Part shown: positions 51,431-60,979 of the stretch, piece by piece
Position numbering within the stretch: the stretch's first letter is position 1
How the letters are laid out: every line of letters starts with the position of its first letter
NCBI RefSeq assembly: GCF_018860155.1
Contig: NZ_JAHKNI010000013.1
Location: 1-64,000, forward strand
Length of the DNA: 64,000 nucleotides
DNA from: Nocardia albiluteola
GTDB taxonomy: Bacteria; Actinomycetota; Actinomycetes; Mycobacteriales; Mycobacteriaceae
Direction of reading: 5' to 3'
The notes under the pieces: generated by a model
Databases searched by the model: none
What the model was told of the DNA's origin: nothing
What the model saw: the letters and a program-made list of their open reading frames with translations, nothing else
Position numbers and translations under genes: made by a program

Positions 51431-52051
51431 TCAACCTCGCGGCCGGGCCTCGAGGGCGGAGTGCAGGGTGGCGGACCACTGCATCACGATCTGTTTGCGA
51501 CGCGTCGAATCGTCGGTGAGCACGTCGGCCAGTCCAAGGCCGCGGGCCAGGTCGAGGGTCGCCTGGACCAGGTGATGGGCGACCGGATCGGAATCGTCGA
51601 CCCCCAGGGCCGCAACGGCCGTGCGGTGCGAGACCCGGCCGAAATGCGCCTCCAGCGGGACGATGCGCTCGCGCAGCGCGGGATCGGCGGCCGCGTGTGT
51701 CCACACCTGTAGAGCCGCCTTGAACAGCGGGGTCGTGTACGACTCGACCAGCCCGGCCACCACCGCCTCGGTGCGCGCGACACCCTCGGCGATCCCGCGC
51801 AACGTCGTCGCCTCGGCCGTCGCCTGCGTCATGCGGGTGTCGAACATGTACTCGAGCGCGGCGGTGATCAGGTCCTCCCGGGTGGGAAAGTGATGCTGGG
51901 CCGCACCGCGCGACACCCCGGCCCGCTCGGCGACCACGGCGACGGTGGCCGCCGCCCAGCCCATCTCGGCCAGGGCCTCGATGGTCGCCTCGAGCAACCG
52001 CTGCCGGGTTGCCCGGCTGCGGTCCTGCTTGGGTTCGTGCGGGGTAGCCAT
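51431..52051 (-). CDS. TetR-family regulator of the acyl-CoA catabolic operon
   Basis: 206 aa. HTH at about 15-65 (RQRLLEATIEALAEMGWAAATVAVVAERAG ... AAQHHFPTREDLI). Helical C-terminal ligand domain. Six bases downstream of the enoyl-CoA hydratase gene on the same strand, so it is the last gene of that operon. Inferred: repressor responding to an acyl-CoA intermediate. Confidence 0.88.
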   Translation of the reverse strand: MATPHEPKQDRSRATRQRLLEATIEALAEMGWAAATVAVVAERAGVSRGAAQHHFPTREDLITAALEYMFDTRMTQATAEATTLRGIAEGVARTEAVVAGLVESYTTPLFKAALQVWTHAAADPALRERIVPLEAHFGRVSHRTAVAALGVDDSDPVAHHLVQATLDLARGLGLADVLTDDSTRRKQIVMQWSATLHSALEARPRG

Positions 52052-52057
52052 GGGCAG

Positions 52058-52840
52058 CTATTCTGCCCAGCTCGGTGGCCGGCGCTGAAAGAAGGCCGTC
52101 ATGCCCTCGATCACCTCGGGGGTGCCGAAGAATCCGGCCGAGCGCTTCGCCAGTTCCTCCGCCGAGCGATCGAACTCGGCAAGCAGGGCCGCGTTCACCA
52201 GGCGCTTGCTCTCAGCCAGCCCCTGCGGCGAGCCCTTGCGCAGCTCGCCGCGCAGCCTCGACACCTCCGAGGCCGCGTCCTGCGCCGCCACCGTGATCAG
52301 CCCGATCCGCTCGGCCTCGGCGGCGTCGAAGGTCTCGCCGGTCTGGTAGTAACGCGCGGCCGCGCGGGCGGTCATGCGCGGCAGCAGCGTCAGCGAGATC
52401 ATGAACGGCGCCAGGCCGATTCGCGCCTCGGTGAGCGCGAAGCTGCTGTCCGGCCCGGCGATCGCGAGATCGCAGGCGGCCAGGATTCCCATACCGCCCG
52501 CACGCACATTCCCGTTCACCTGGGCCACAACGGGTTTCGGCAGGGTCAGGATGTCGCGCAGCACGTCGATCATCCAGCGGGTGCGCTGATCGGCCGCCGC
52601 GGCCGGATCGGCGTCCAGGGCCTCCTTCAGATCCGCTCCGGCACAGAAGGTATTGCCGGTGTGGGTCAGGATCACCCCGCGGGCGGTGTCGTCCGCGGCG
52701 GCGCGCTCCAGACCCACCAGCAGTTCCCGCACCAGCCGCGAGGACAGCGCGTTGCGGTTGTGCGGGGAATCCAGGGTCAGCACGGCGAATCCGTCGCCGA
52801 CCTCGTAGCGCACGAAGGGCGCTTGCGCGGACTCGGTCAT
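52058..52840 (-). CDS. enoyl-CoA hydratase family protein
   Basis: 260 aa. Crotonase fold; oxyanion-hole segments GNTFCAGADLKE and NGNVRAGGMGI. Glu residues near residue 135-140 (LTEARIGLAPF) may act in catalysis. In the terpene-type pathway the matching protein (AtuE) hydrates isohexenyl-glutaconyl-CoA; in leucine breakdown it hydrates 3-methylglutaconyl-CoA. Both fit the neighbouring carboxylase. Confidence 0.9.
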   Translation of the reverse strand: MTESAQAPFVRYEVGDGFAVLTLDSPHNRNALSSRLVRELLVGLERAAADDTARGVILTHTGNTFCAGADLKEALDADPAAAADQRTRWMIDVLRDILTLPKPVVAQVNGNVRAGGMGILAACDLAIAGPDSSFALTEARIGLAPFMISLTLLPRMTARAAARYYQTGETFDAAEAERIGLITVAAQDAASEVSRLRGELRKGSPQGLAESKRLVNAALLAEFDRSAEELAKRSAGFFGTPEVIEGMTAFFQRRPPSWAE

Positions 52841-52859
52841 GTGGGACTCCTCGGGGCGA

Positions 52860-54023
52860 TCAGTACGACTTGGGCAGGCCCAGCGAATGCTGGGAGACGA
52901 AGTTCAGCACCATCTCCCGGCTCACGGGCGCGACACGGCCGATGCGCGCGGCGGCCAGCATGCCCGCCAGGCCGACGTCGCGGGTCAGCCCGGAACCGCC
53001 GTGGGTCTGAATGGCCTGATCCAGCGCCTTGATACTGGCCTCGGCCGCAGCGTATTTCGCCATGTTCGCCGCCTCCGCGGCGCCGAAATCGTCGCCGGAG
53101 TCGTACAGCACCGCCGCCTTCTGCATCATCAGCTTGGCCAGCTCGACCTCGATCTTCACCTGCGCGAGCGGATGCGAAATGCCCTGGTGCGCACCGATCG
53201 GCACGCCCTTCCACACCGCGCGCTCCTTGGCGTACTCCACCGCGCGGTCGATGGCGTAGCGGCCCATGCCCACGGCCATGGCCGCGCCCATGATGCGCTC
53301 GGGATTCAGGCCCGCGAACAGCTGCGCGATGGCCGCGTCCTCCTGGCCCACCAGCGCGGTCGCGGGCAGGCGCACATCGTCCAGGAACAGCGTGAACTGA
53401 TTGTCCGGCTCGATGATGTCCATCTCCTGCTTCGTCTTCACGAAGCCGGGCGCGTCGGTGGGCACGATGAACAGCGCCGGCTGCAGGTTGCCGGTCTTGG
53501 CGTTCTCGGTGCGGGCCACGATGAGCACCGCCTCGGCCTGGTCCACTCCGGAGATGAAGATCTTGCGGCCGTTGAGGATCCAGTCCTCGCCGTCGCGGCG
53601 GGCGGTGGTGGTGATCTTGTGCGAGTTGGAGCCCGCGTCGGGCTCGGTGATGCCGAACACCATCTTCGACGAGCCGTCGGCCAGGCGGGTGAGCCAGTAG
53701 TTCTTCTGCTCGTCGGTGCCGTACTTGGTGAGGATGGTGCCGCAGATGGCCGGTGAGACCACCATCAGCAGCAGCCCGCAGCCCTGCGCGGACAGCTCCT
53801 CCTGCACCAGCGCCAGCTCGTAGATGCCCGCGCCGCCACCGCCGTACTCCTCAGGCAGGTTCACGCCCAGGAAGCCGAGTTTTCCTGCCTCGCCCCATAA
53901 TTCGTCCAGCGGCTCGTTGCGGCGGGATTTCGGGCCGGCGTAGTCGCGGAAACCGTACTTGGCGGCGAGCTTCGCCACCGCCGCACGCAGCTGCTTCTGT
54001 TCGTCGGATTCGATGAAACTCAT
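52860..54023 (-). CDS. acyl-CoA dehydrogenase
   Basis: 387 aa from ATG 54023, overlapping the biotin carboxylase stop by four bases. FAD motifs FGITEPDAGSNSHKI and RKIFISGVD. The usual C-terminal catalytic Glu segment is altered (GRVAPVSREM); the Glu in LNPERIMGAAM may act instead, as in isovaleryl-CoA-type enzymes. Probably dehydrogenates a branched acyl-CoA. Confidence 0.9.
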   Translation of the reverse strand: MSFIESDEQKQLRAAVAKLAAKYGFRDYAGPKSRRNEPLDELWGEAGKLGFLGVNLPEEYGGGGAGIYELALVQEELSAQGCGLLLMVVSPAICGTILTKYGTDEQKNYWLTRLADGSSKMVFGITEPDAGSNSHKITTTARRDGEDWILNGRKIFISGVDQAEAVLIVARTENAKTGNLQPALFIVPTDAPGFVKTKQEMDIIEPDNQFTLFLDDVRLPATALVGQEDAAIAQLFAGLNPERIMGAAMAVGMGRYAIDRAVEYAKERAVWKGVPIGAHQGISHPLAQVKIEVELAKLMMQKAAVLYDSGDDFGAAEAANMAKYAAAEASIKALDQAIQTHGGSGLTRDVGLAGMLAAARIGRVAPVSREMVLNFVSQHSLGLPKSY

Positions 54024-56113
54024 GCTTCCACCTCGCTGGCGTTCGATTCGTCTTCGGTACTCACCACGGCCAGCACGGCGCCGACCTCGACCTGTTGTCC
54101 CGCGGTCACATTCAGTTCGGCCAGCAGACCGGCGGCGGGCGCGGCGATAGTGTGCTCCATCTTCATCGCCTCCAGCCACAGGATCGGCTGCCCCTTCTCG
54201 ACCCGGTCGCCCGCCCGCGCGCCGAGCCGGATCACCGCGCCCGGCATCGGGGCCAGCAGCGAGCCCTCGGCGACGTGGTCGGCCGGATCCTCGAAGCGCG
54301 GCAGGCGTTTCACCGAGACCGGGCCGAGCGGGGAATCCACCGCCACCCGATCGCCGTAACGGGCCACCGTGAAGCGGCGGCGCACTTTGCGGCGCTCCGG
54401 CGCCGTCGCGTCCGGCGATGCGGTGCGTACGGCCGCATCGGCATCCACCGGGACCAGCAGGGTCACTGAATCCGGTGTGGCCTCGACCAATTCGAGACCA
54501 TCGAAGCCCTCGATCGCGAGACCGGCGCGACCGATCCGGTAGCGCACCTCGCAGACACCGATGTTGCGGCTCTCGTAGGACTTGGATTGCGGCTGCGACG
54601 GTAGATTGCGCCAGCCGCCGGGCAGACCCGCACCGACGCGGGCCTTCGCGCGATTGGCGGCCGCATCGGACAGCGCCGCTGCCACGATCGACAGGCGCTC
54701 GTCCCTCTCGGAAACCAGGGGCGCGGAAAGCGTGTCGAGCCCGTGCGTGGCGAAGAACGCGGTATCGGTGTCACCGGCCAGGAATGCTGGGTGCCGCAAA
54801 ACCCGTACCAGCAGATCGCGGTTGGTGACCAGGCCGTGAATCCTGGCCCGCCGCAGGGCGGATGCCAGCAGATGCGCCGCTTCCTCGCGGGTCTCGGCGT
54901 AGGAGATAACCTTCGAGAGCATGGGGTCGTAGTGCACGCCGACGACCGAGCCGTCCACCACACCGCTGTCCAGGCGCACGCCCGGCTCGGACAGCACGGT
55001 GAATTCGCCTGTGACACCGGGAATATCGATCCGGTGCACCGTCCCGCTCTGCGGCTGCCAGTCCTGCGCCGGATCCTCGGCGTACAGGCGGACCTCGATG
55101 GAGTGGCCACGCATCGCGGGCGGTTGCGCGGGCAGCGGGCGGCCGGCGGCTACCTGCAGTTGCAGGCGCACCAGGTCCAGACCGGTGACCTGTTCGGTGA
55201 CCGGATGTTCCACCTGCAGGCGGGTATTCATCTCCAGGAAGAAGAACTCACCCTTTTCGTCGGCCAGGAATTCGACGGTGCCCGCGCCCTCGTAGCCGAT
55301 TGCGTCGGCGGCCAGCCGCGCGGCCTCGAACAACCGCGCCCGCATGCCCCGCCCCTCGGGCTCACCCGCGGCGGCGCGCAGGGCGTCGATCTTCTCGACC
55401 AGCGGCGAGGGCGCTTCCTCCACGACCTTCTGGTGGCGGCGCTGAATCGAGCACTCGCGCTCGCCCACTGCCCACACCGCGCCGTGGGTGTCGGCCATGA
55501 CCTGCACCTCGATATGACGGCCGGTCTCCAGGTAGCGCTCGCAGAAGACGGTCGGATCGCCGAACGCCGAGGCCGCCTCGCGCTGCGCGGCCGCGATCTG
55601 ATCGTTCAGCTCCGCCAGCTCGCGCACCACGCGCATGCCGCGGCCGCCGCCGCCGGCCGACGCCTTGATCAGCACCGGCAGCATGTCCGCGGTGACCTCC
55701 GCGGGATCCAGCTGCTTCAGCACCGGGACACCGGCGGCGTCCATCATCTTCTTGGACTCCACCTTGGAGCCCATCTGCTCGATGGCGGCCACGGGCGGGC
55801 CGATCCAGATCAGCCCGGCATCCTGTACGGCCCGGGCGAATTCGGCGTTCTCGGACAGGAATCCGTAGCCGGGGTGGATCGCATCGGCGCCCGCGGCGAG
55901 GGCGGCCTCGACGATCAGCTCAGCACGCAGGTAGGTCTCGCCGGGCGTGTTGCCGGGCAGGCGAATTGCCGCGTCGGCCTCGGCCACGTGCGGGGCGTTC
56001 GCGTCGGCGTCCGAGTACACCGCGGTCGTCGCGATGCCCATGCGGCGGCAGGTCGCGAAGACGCGGCGCGCGATCTCGCCGCGGTTGGCCACCAGAACGT
56101 TCGTGATTTCCAT
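54020..56113 (-). CDS. biotin-dependent acyl-CoA carboxylase alpha subunit (BC-BCCP)
   Basis: 697 aa from ATG 56113. Biotin carboxylase (residues 1-450: NVLVANRGEIARRVF; ATP-grasp KASAGGGGRGM; ECSIQRRHQKVVEE) and C-terminal biotinyl domain with LEAMKMEHT, where Lys carries biotin. Together with the beta subunit it carboxylates a 3-methylcrotonyl- or geranyl-CoA-like substrate. The adjacent AtuA gene favours an isoprenoid or leucine route; the sequence alone does not decide. Confidence 0.93.
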   Translation of the reverse strand: MEITNVLVANRGEIARRVFATCRRMGIATTAVYSDADANAPHVAEADAAIRLPGNTPGETYLRAELIVEAALAAGADAIHPGYGFLSENAEFARAVQDAGLIWIGPPVAAIEQMGSKVESKKMMDAAGVPVLKQLDPAEVTADMLPVLIKASAGGGGRGMRVVRELAELNDQIAAAQREAASAFGDPTVFCERYLETGRHIEVQVMADTHGAVWAVGERECSIQRRHQKVVEEAPSPLVEKIDALRAAAGEPEGRGMRARLFEAARLAADAIGYEGAGTVEFLADEKGEFFFLEMNTRLQVEHPVTEQVTGLDLVRLQLQVAAGRPLPAQPPAMRGHSIEVRLYAEDPAQDWQPQSGTVHRIDIPGVTGEFTVLSEPGVRLDSGVVDGSVVGVHYDPMLSKVISYAETREEAAHLLASALRRARIHGLVTNRDLLVRVLRHPAFLAGDTDTAFFATHGLDTLSAPLVSERDERLSIVAAALSDAAANRAKARVGAGLPGGWRNLPSQPQSKSYESRNIGVCEVRYRIGRAGLAIEGFDGLELVEATPDSVTLLVPVDADAAVRTASPDATAPERRKVRRRFTVARYGDRVAVDSPLGPVSVKRLPRFEDPADHVAEGSLLAPMPGAVIRLGARAGDRVEKGQPILWLEAMKMEHTIAAPAAGLLAELNVTAGQQVEVGAVLAVVSTEDESNASEVEA

Positions 56114-56124
56114 GGCTGCTCCCC

Positions 56125-57732
56125 TCACATCCGGAAGACGCCGAAGCCCTCGGCGCCCTTGATCGGGGCATTGTGAATGGCGGACAACGCCATTCCCAGC
56201 ACCGTGCGGGTATCGCGGGGGTCGATGACTCCGTCGTCGTACAGGCGGCCCGACATGAACATCGGCAGCGATTCGGCCTCGATCTGTGCCTCGATCATCG
56301 CGCGCATGCCCGCATCGGCCTCCTCGTCGAAGGGCATCCCCCGGGATTCGGCCGCGGCCCGGCCGACGATGGAAATGACGCCCGCCAGCTGCGCCCCGCC
56401 CATGACGGCGGATTTCGCACTGGGCCAGGCGAAGACGAAGCGCGGGTCGTAGGCCCGCCCGCACATGCCGTAGTGGCCCGCGCCATAGGACGCACCCATG
56501 AGCAGCGAAATATGCGGAACCTTCGAATTGGAGACCGCATTGATCATCATCGCGCCGTGCTTGATGATGCCCTTCTGCTCGTACTCCTTGCCGACCATGT
56601 AGCCGGTGGTGTTGTGCAGGAACAGCAGTGGCGTGTTCGACTGGTTGGCCAGCTGAATGAACTGTGTGGCCTTCTGTGCCTCTTCGGAGAACAGCACGCC
56701 GCGGGCGTTGGCGAGGATGCCGACCGGATAACCATGCAGCTGCGCCCATCCCGTGACCAGGCTCGAGCCGTACAGCGGCTTGAATTCGTCGAAATCGGAT
56801 CCGTCCACCACGCGGGCGATGACCTCGCGCGGATCGAACGGGATCTTGAGGTCCGTCGGCACGATGCCGAGCAGATCCTCCTGGTCGTACCGAGGCTCGA
56901 GCACCTCGGAACCGGGTACGAGGGCGGGCGGGCCCTGCTTGGTCCAGTTGAGGCGCTTGATGATCGAGCGTCCCAGGCGAATCGCGTCCGGCTCGTCGAC
57001 GGCCAGATAGTCGGCCAGACCCGAGATGCGGGCATGCATTTCGGCGCCGCCGAGGGATTCGTCGTCGGACTCCTCGCCGGTGGCCATCTTCACCAGCGGC
57101 GGACCGCCCAGGAAGACCTTGGAGCGCTCCTTGATCATGACCGTGTAGTCGGACATGCCGGGGACGTACGCGCCACCTGCGGTGGAGTTACCGAATACCA
57201 GTGCGACGGTGGGGATTCCGGCCGCCGAGAGCCGGGTCAGGTCCCGGAACATGCGGCCGCCGGGGACGAAGACCTCCTTCTGCGTAGGCAGATCCGCGCC
57301 GCCGGACTCCACCAGCCCGATCACCGGCAGCCGGTTCTCCAACGCGATGTCGTTCATACGCAGGTTCTTGCGCAGCGTCCAGGGATTCGAGGTGCCACCG
57401 CGCACGGTCGGATCCGGCGCCACGATCATGCACTCGACACCCTCGACGATGCCGATCCCCGCGATCACGCTGGCGCCGACATGAAACTCGCTGCCCCAGG
57501 CCGCCAGCGGCGCCAGCTCGAGGAACGGCGAATCCTCGTCGATGAGCAGTTCGATGCGCTCGCGCGCGGTCAGCTTGCCGCGCTTGCGGTGTCGCGCCAG
57601 CTTGTCCGGGCCGCCGCCCCCGATGTTCTTGGCGTACTCGGCCTCCACCTCGGCCAGCTTGGTGGTCATGGCCTCGGCGGCGGCCTGGTAATCCGCCGAT
57701 TTCGGGTCTACGGAACTTCGCAGGATGGTCAA
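56125..57732 (-). CDS. acyl-CoA carboxylase beta subunit (carboxyltransferase)
   Basis: 535 aa. Two crotonase-like carboxyltransferase domains: LVESGGADLPTQKEVFVPGG and GNSTAGGAYVPGM (N-domain oxyanion hole), LHNTTGYMVGKEYE and GASYGAGHYGMCGRAYDPRF (C-domain), typical of methylcrotonyl/geranyl-CoA carboxylase rather than propionyl-CoA carboxylase. Start ATG 57732 overlaps the upstream dehydrogenase stop (57729). Confidence 0.93.
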   Translation of the reverse strand: MTILRSSVDPKSADYQAAAEAMTTKLAEVEAEYAKNIGGGGPDKLARHRKRGKLTARERIELLIDEDSPFLELAPLAAWGSEFHVGASVIAGIGIVEGVECMIVAPDPTVRGGTSNPWTLRKNLRMNDIALENRLPVIGLVESGGADLPTQKEVFVPGGRMFRDLTRLSAAGIPTVALVFGNSTAGGAYVPGMSDYTVMIKERSKVFLGGPPLVKMATGEESDDESLGGAEMHARISGLADYLAVDEPDAIRLGRSIIKRLNWTKQGPPALVPGSEVLEPRYDQEDLLGIVPTDLKIPFDPREVIARVVDGSDFDEFKPLYGSSLVTGWAQLHGYPVGILANARGVLFSEEAQKATQFIQLANQSNTPLLFLHNTTGYMVGKEYEQKGIIKHGAMMINAVSNSKVPHISLLMGASYGAGHYGMCGRAYDPRFVFAWPSAKSAVMGGAQLAGVISIVGRAAAESRGMPFDEEADAGMRAMIEAQIEAESLPMFMSGRLYDDGVIDPRDTRTVLGMALSAIHNAPIKGAEGFGVFRM

Positions 57733-58886
57733 GACTGGTACCCCAATCGCTTGGCCGCAAGGCTCGTCAGGATCTCGCTGGTGCCGCCGCCGATACCGAG
57801 GATGCGCACGTCCCGGTAGTGTCGCTCGACCTCGGACTCACGCATGTAGCCCAGGCCGCCGAACAGCTGAACCGCCTGGTGCGCAACCCATTCGGCGGTC
57901 TCCACCGCGGTGTTCTTGGCGAAGCACACCTCGGCGATCAGATCGGTCTCCCCCGCGGCCGCACGCTCCACCACGTGATGGGTGTACACCCGGGCGACAT
58001 CGATGCGCCGGGCCATCTCCGAGAGCGTGTTCTGCACGGCCTGCCTGCTGATCAGCGGGCGGCCGAAGGTCTCGCGATCCCGGCACCATTGCAGGGTCAG
58101 GTCCAGGCAGCGCTGCGCATGTCCGTACGCCTGAGCCGCCAGGCCCACCCGCTCGCTCACGAATGCCTGTGCGATCTGTGCGAATCCGGAGTTCTCCGGA
58201 CCCACCAGATTCGACACCGGAACGCGCACATCCACATACGAGAGTTCGGCAGTGTCCGAGGCCAGCCAGCCCATCTTCTCCAGCTTGCGGCTCACGGTGA
58301 AGCCCGGCGTGCCCTTCTCAACGACGAGCAGCGACACACCGGCCGCCCCCGGACCGCCCGTGCGCACCGCGGTCACGACGAAGTCGGCGCGGACGCCGGA
58401 GGTGATGAAGGTCTTGGCCCCGTTCACGACGAACTCGTCGCCCTCGCGCACCGCCGTCGTGCGCAGATGCCCGACGTCCGAACCACCGCCCGGCTCGGTG
58501 ATGGCCAGCGAGCCGATCTTCTCGCCCGCGAGCGTCGGTTTCACCCAGCGCTCGATGTGCTCGGTGTTCCCCGAGGCGATGATGTGCGGGACCGCGATGC
58601 CGCAGGTGAACAGGGAGGCGAACAGGCCGCCCGAGCATCCGGCGTAGTGCATCTCCTCGCAGACGATCGCGGCGTCGATGCCGTCGCCGCCCGAACCGCC
58701 CACGACCTCCGGGAATTGGATGCCCAGCAGCCCCAGGGCCCCGGCCTTCTTGTGCAACTCGCGCGGGATCTCGCCCGCGCGCTCCCACTGGTCCAGGTAC
58801 GCAAGCACCTCACGCTCGACGAAACCCCGCACCGTGGCACGCAATTCACGGCGCTCGGAAGTCGCCCAGGGGTTCGAATACGTCAT
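57729..58886 (-). CDS. acyl-CoA dehydrogenase (IVD/citronellyl-CoA-dehydrogenase-like)
   Basis: 385 aa from ATG 58886. FAD motifs SLAITEPGGGSDVGH and KTFITSGVRA. The C-terminal segment reads RILGIGGGTSEIL (no Glu before GTSEI), while SERVGLAAQAYG carries a Glu at the position used by isovaleryl-CoA and long-chain enzymes. Between the carboxylase beta and AtuA genes, so it probably makes the 2-enoyl-CoA that the carboxylase uses. A 42-codon frame lies between it and atuA. Confidence 0.9.
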   Translation of the reverse strand: MTYSNPWATSERRELRATVRGFVEREVLAYLDQWERAGEIPRELHKKAGALGLLGIQFPEVVGGSGGDGIDAAIVCEEMHYAGCSGGLFASLFTCGIAVPHIIASGNTEHIERWVKPTLAGEKIGSLAITEPGGGSDVGHLRTTAVREGDEFVVNGAKTFITSGVRADFVVTAVRTGGPGAAGVSLLVVEKGTPGFTVSRKLEKMGWLASDTAELSYVDVRVPVSNLVGPENSGFAQIAQAFVSERVGLAAQAYGHAQRCLDLTLQWCRDRETFGRPLISRQAVQNTLSEMARRIDVARVYTHHVVERAAAGETDLIAEVCFAKNTAVETAEWVAHQAVQLFGGLGYMRESEVERHYRDVRILGIGGGTSEILTSLAAKRLGYQS

Positions 58887-59011
58887 GCTCTCTCCATTCC
58901 GCGCGATCGGCCGCGAACTTCCGCCGCCGTCGTGTCGGCGCTCGGCGCGGGCTCCCCTTGGTACTCGCTGATGCCGCCGTGCGCCCTGTGTCGATGACTC
59001 GCTCCGCTCAT
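58883..59011 (-). CDS. possible micro-ORF coupled between atuA and dehydrogenase
   Basis: 42 aa from ATG 59011. Its start overlaps the atuA stop (ATGA) and its stop TGA (58883-58885) overlaps the ATG of the acyl-CoA dehydrogenase (ATGA). The product is Ser/Ala/Arg-rich with no motif. Double coupling argues that ribosomes may pass through it, whether or not the peptide matters. Could be chance in GC-rich DNA. Confidence 0.35.
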   Translation of the reverse strand: MSGASHRHRAHGGISEYQGEPAPSADTTAAEVRGRSRGMERA

Positions 59012-60723
59012 GGCAGCAGCTCCACGGGAATATCGATATGCCGGGCGCGCAACCACTCACCGAGCCCCTTGGCCTGGGGATCGAATCGGGCCTGATACGC
59101 GACCCCCTCGCCGAGCAGGCCCTCGACGATGAAGTTGACGGCGCGCAGATTCGGCAGCACGTGGCGGGTAATGGGCAGCGCCGCGGTTTCCGGTAGCAGC
59201 ACGCGCAACTGGTCGGCGGTGAGCGCGTGCACCAGCCAGGCGAATTGGTCGTCCGTGCGGACCCAGACGCCGATGTTGGCATTGCCCCCCTTGTCGCCCG
59301 AGCGCGCCAGGGCGATGGTTCCCAACGGGGCTCGCGTCGTCGCCGACGGCGGGAGCGACTGCGGCAGTGCGGGTTCCGGCACTTCCTCCAGGTCCAGCGT
59401 CTCGGCGGAGGGCTCGATGGACACCTCGCTGCCGTCCGGCAGCACGGCGATGTGGGGAACTTCCTTCGCGTCCACATAGCCGGGGGTGAACACCCCATAA
59501 GGCCCGCCGTTGCCGGGAGGCGCGGTCAGCGAGAATCCCGGATAGCTGGCCAGCGCCAATTCGACCGCGACACTGGAGAATGCGCGTCCGACCTTGTTCG
59601 GGTCCGGATCCCGCACGACGCAGCGCAGCAGCGCGCTGGCCTGTTCCTCGGTCTCGGCGTCGGCCCGGTCCAGCCGCGCGAGGGTCCAGTCCAGCTCCGC
59701 CGGGCGTACCGGCAGCCACGACTCCAGCTGATTGCGCGCCAGTTCGGCCTTGGCCTCGATGTCCAGACCGGTGAGAATGAAGGCCATCTCGTTGCGGAAG
59801 CCGCCGATAGTGTTGAGCGACACCTTGATTCGCGGCGGTGGTGCCTCGCCGACCGCCCCGTCGATCAACACCCGATCGGGTCCCTGCTGGGAGAGCCTGA
59901 TGCTGTCCAGCCGGGACGTCACGTCCGGTCCGGCGTACCGCGCGCCCTGGATCTCGTACATGAGCTGCGCGCGCACCGTGTCCACGGTGACCGCGCCGCC
60001 GGTGCCCGCGTGTTTGGTGATCACGCTGCTGCCGTCGCGGCGCACCTCGGCGATCGGGAACCCCGGCCGCCCGAGGTCGGCGATCTCGGTGAAGAAGGCG
60101 AAGTTGCCGCCGGTGGCCTGGGTGCCGCATTCGATCACGTGCCCGGCTACCACCGCGCCCGCCAGTGCATCGTAATCGCTTCTGCCCCAGCTGAAATGGG
60201 CGGCGGCCGGACCGACCACCACCGATGCGTCGGTCACCCGCCCGGTGACCACGATGTCCGCACCGGCGTCCAGGGCCTCCACGATGCCCCACGCGCCCAG
60301 GTAGGCATTCGCCGTGAGCGGCGCACCGAGACCGAGTTCGCCCGCACGGGCCAGCAGATCGTCGCCGCTCACATGGGCGATTTTCGGTGCGACACCGAGC
60401 TTTTCGGCCAGCTCGGCGATGCGCCGGGCCAGCCCTGCCGGATTGAGTCCGCCCGCATTGGCGACGATCCGCACGCCCCGGTCCAGCGCGAGGCCCATGC
60501 ACTCCTCGAGCTGCCGCACAAAGGTCTTGGCGTAGCCGAGTTCCGGATCCTTCATCCGGTCCCGGCCCAGGATCAGCATGGTGAGCTCGGCGAGATAGTC
60601 GCCGGTGAGCACATCGAGCTCACCGCCCTCGAGCATCTCGCGCATGGCGCCGAAGCGGTCACCGTAGAACCCGGAACAGTTGCCGATCCGTATCACTTCC
60701 GGATCGGCGGCCAGATTGCTCAT
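59008..60723 (-). CDS. atuA: AtuA-family (DUF1446) protein of acyclic terpene utilisation
   Basis: 571 aa from ATG 60723 (GGGAGG upstream). Opens IRIGNCSGFYGDRFGAMREML and continues with NAGGLNPAGLA and VTGRVTDASVVVGP, hallmarks of the DUF1446 domain; a C-terminal ~110-residue AtuA ferredoxin-fold domain follows (ALARSGDKGGNANIGVW). Known: atuA is required in Pseudomonas for citronellol/geraniol growth, with biochemical role unclear. First gene of the operon atuA-dehydrogenase-carboxylase beta-alpha-dehydrogenase-hydratase-tetR. Confidence 0.93.
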   Translation of the reverse strand: MSNLAADPEVIRIGNCSGFYGDRFGAMREMLEGGELDVLTGDYLAELTMLILGRDRMKDPELGYAKTFVRQLEECMGLALDRGVRIVANAGGLNPAGLARRIAELAEKLGVAPKIAHVSGDDLLARAGELGLGAPLTANAYLGAWGIVEALDAGADIVVTGRVTDASVVVGPAAAHFSWGRSDYDALAGAVVAGHVIECGTQATGGNFAFFTEIADLGRPGFPIAEVRRDGSSVITKHAGTGGAVTVDTVRAQLMYEIQGARYAGPDVTSRLDSIRLSQQGPDRVLIDGAVGEAPPPRIKVSLNTIGGFRNEMAFILTGLDIEAKAELARNQLESWLPVRPAELDWTLARLDRADAETEEQASALLRCVVRDPDPNKVGRAFSSVAVELALASYPGFSLTAPPGNGGPYGVFTPGYVDAKEVPHIAVLPDGSEVSIEPSAETLDLEEVPEPALPQSLPPSATTRAPLGTIALARSGDKGGNANIGVWVRTDDQFAWLVHALTADQLRVLLPETAALPITRHVLPNLRAVNFIVEGLLGEGVAYQARFDPQAKGLGEWLRARHIDIPVELLP

Positions 60724-60751
60724 CCGTGCGTTGCCTCCCAACGTGAGCCTG

Positions 60752-60792
60752 CGGGGATGGTGAGCCGGCGGAGCTTGCGGAGCCGGCGGGGT
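60752..60792. repeat. 41-bp dispersed repeat, copy 2 (inverted)
   Basis: Exact reverse complement of copy 1 (12154-12194) over 41 bp, in the region upstream of atuA. A separate hairpin (GCGCGGCG-TCCT-CGCCGCGC, 60807-60826) lies next to it. Confidence 0.8.
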
Positions 60793-60979
60793 CGGTGCTT
60801 ACAGCGGCGCGGCGTCCTCGCCGCGCGTCGGTTACAGGGTCACATCGGTGACAGAAAAAATCAAGCCTGCGTGCTTGTTAATTGCCCGCGCGGGGCGCAT
60901 ACCGGCACGTCGACCGCCGTCAGGGCGCGGGAAACCCACCGGAGCGGGACGCGGACCAGGCATGGAGCATGATGGGGCC

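Noticed and set aside
57729..59498. 589-codon version of the acyl-CoA dehydrogenase
   Set aside because: The frame is open through the gap and atuA, but the family protein begins at ATG 58886, which overlaps the preceding stop in ATGA form.
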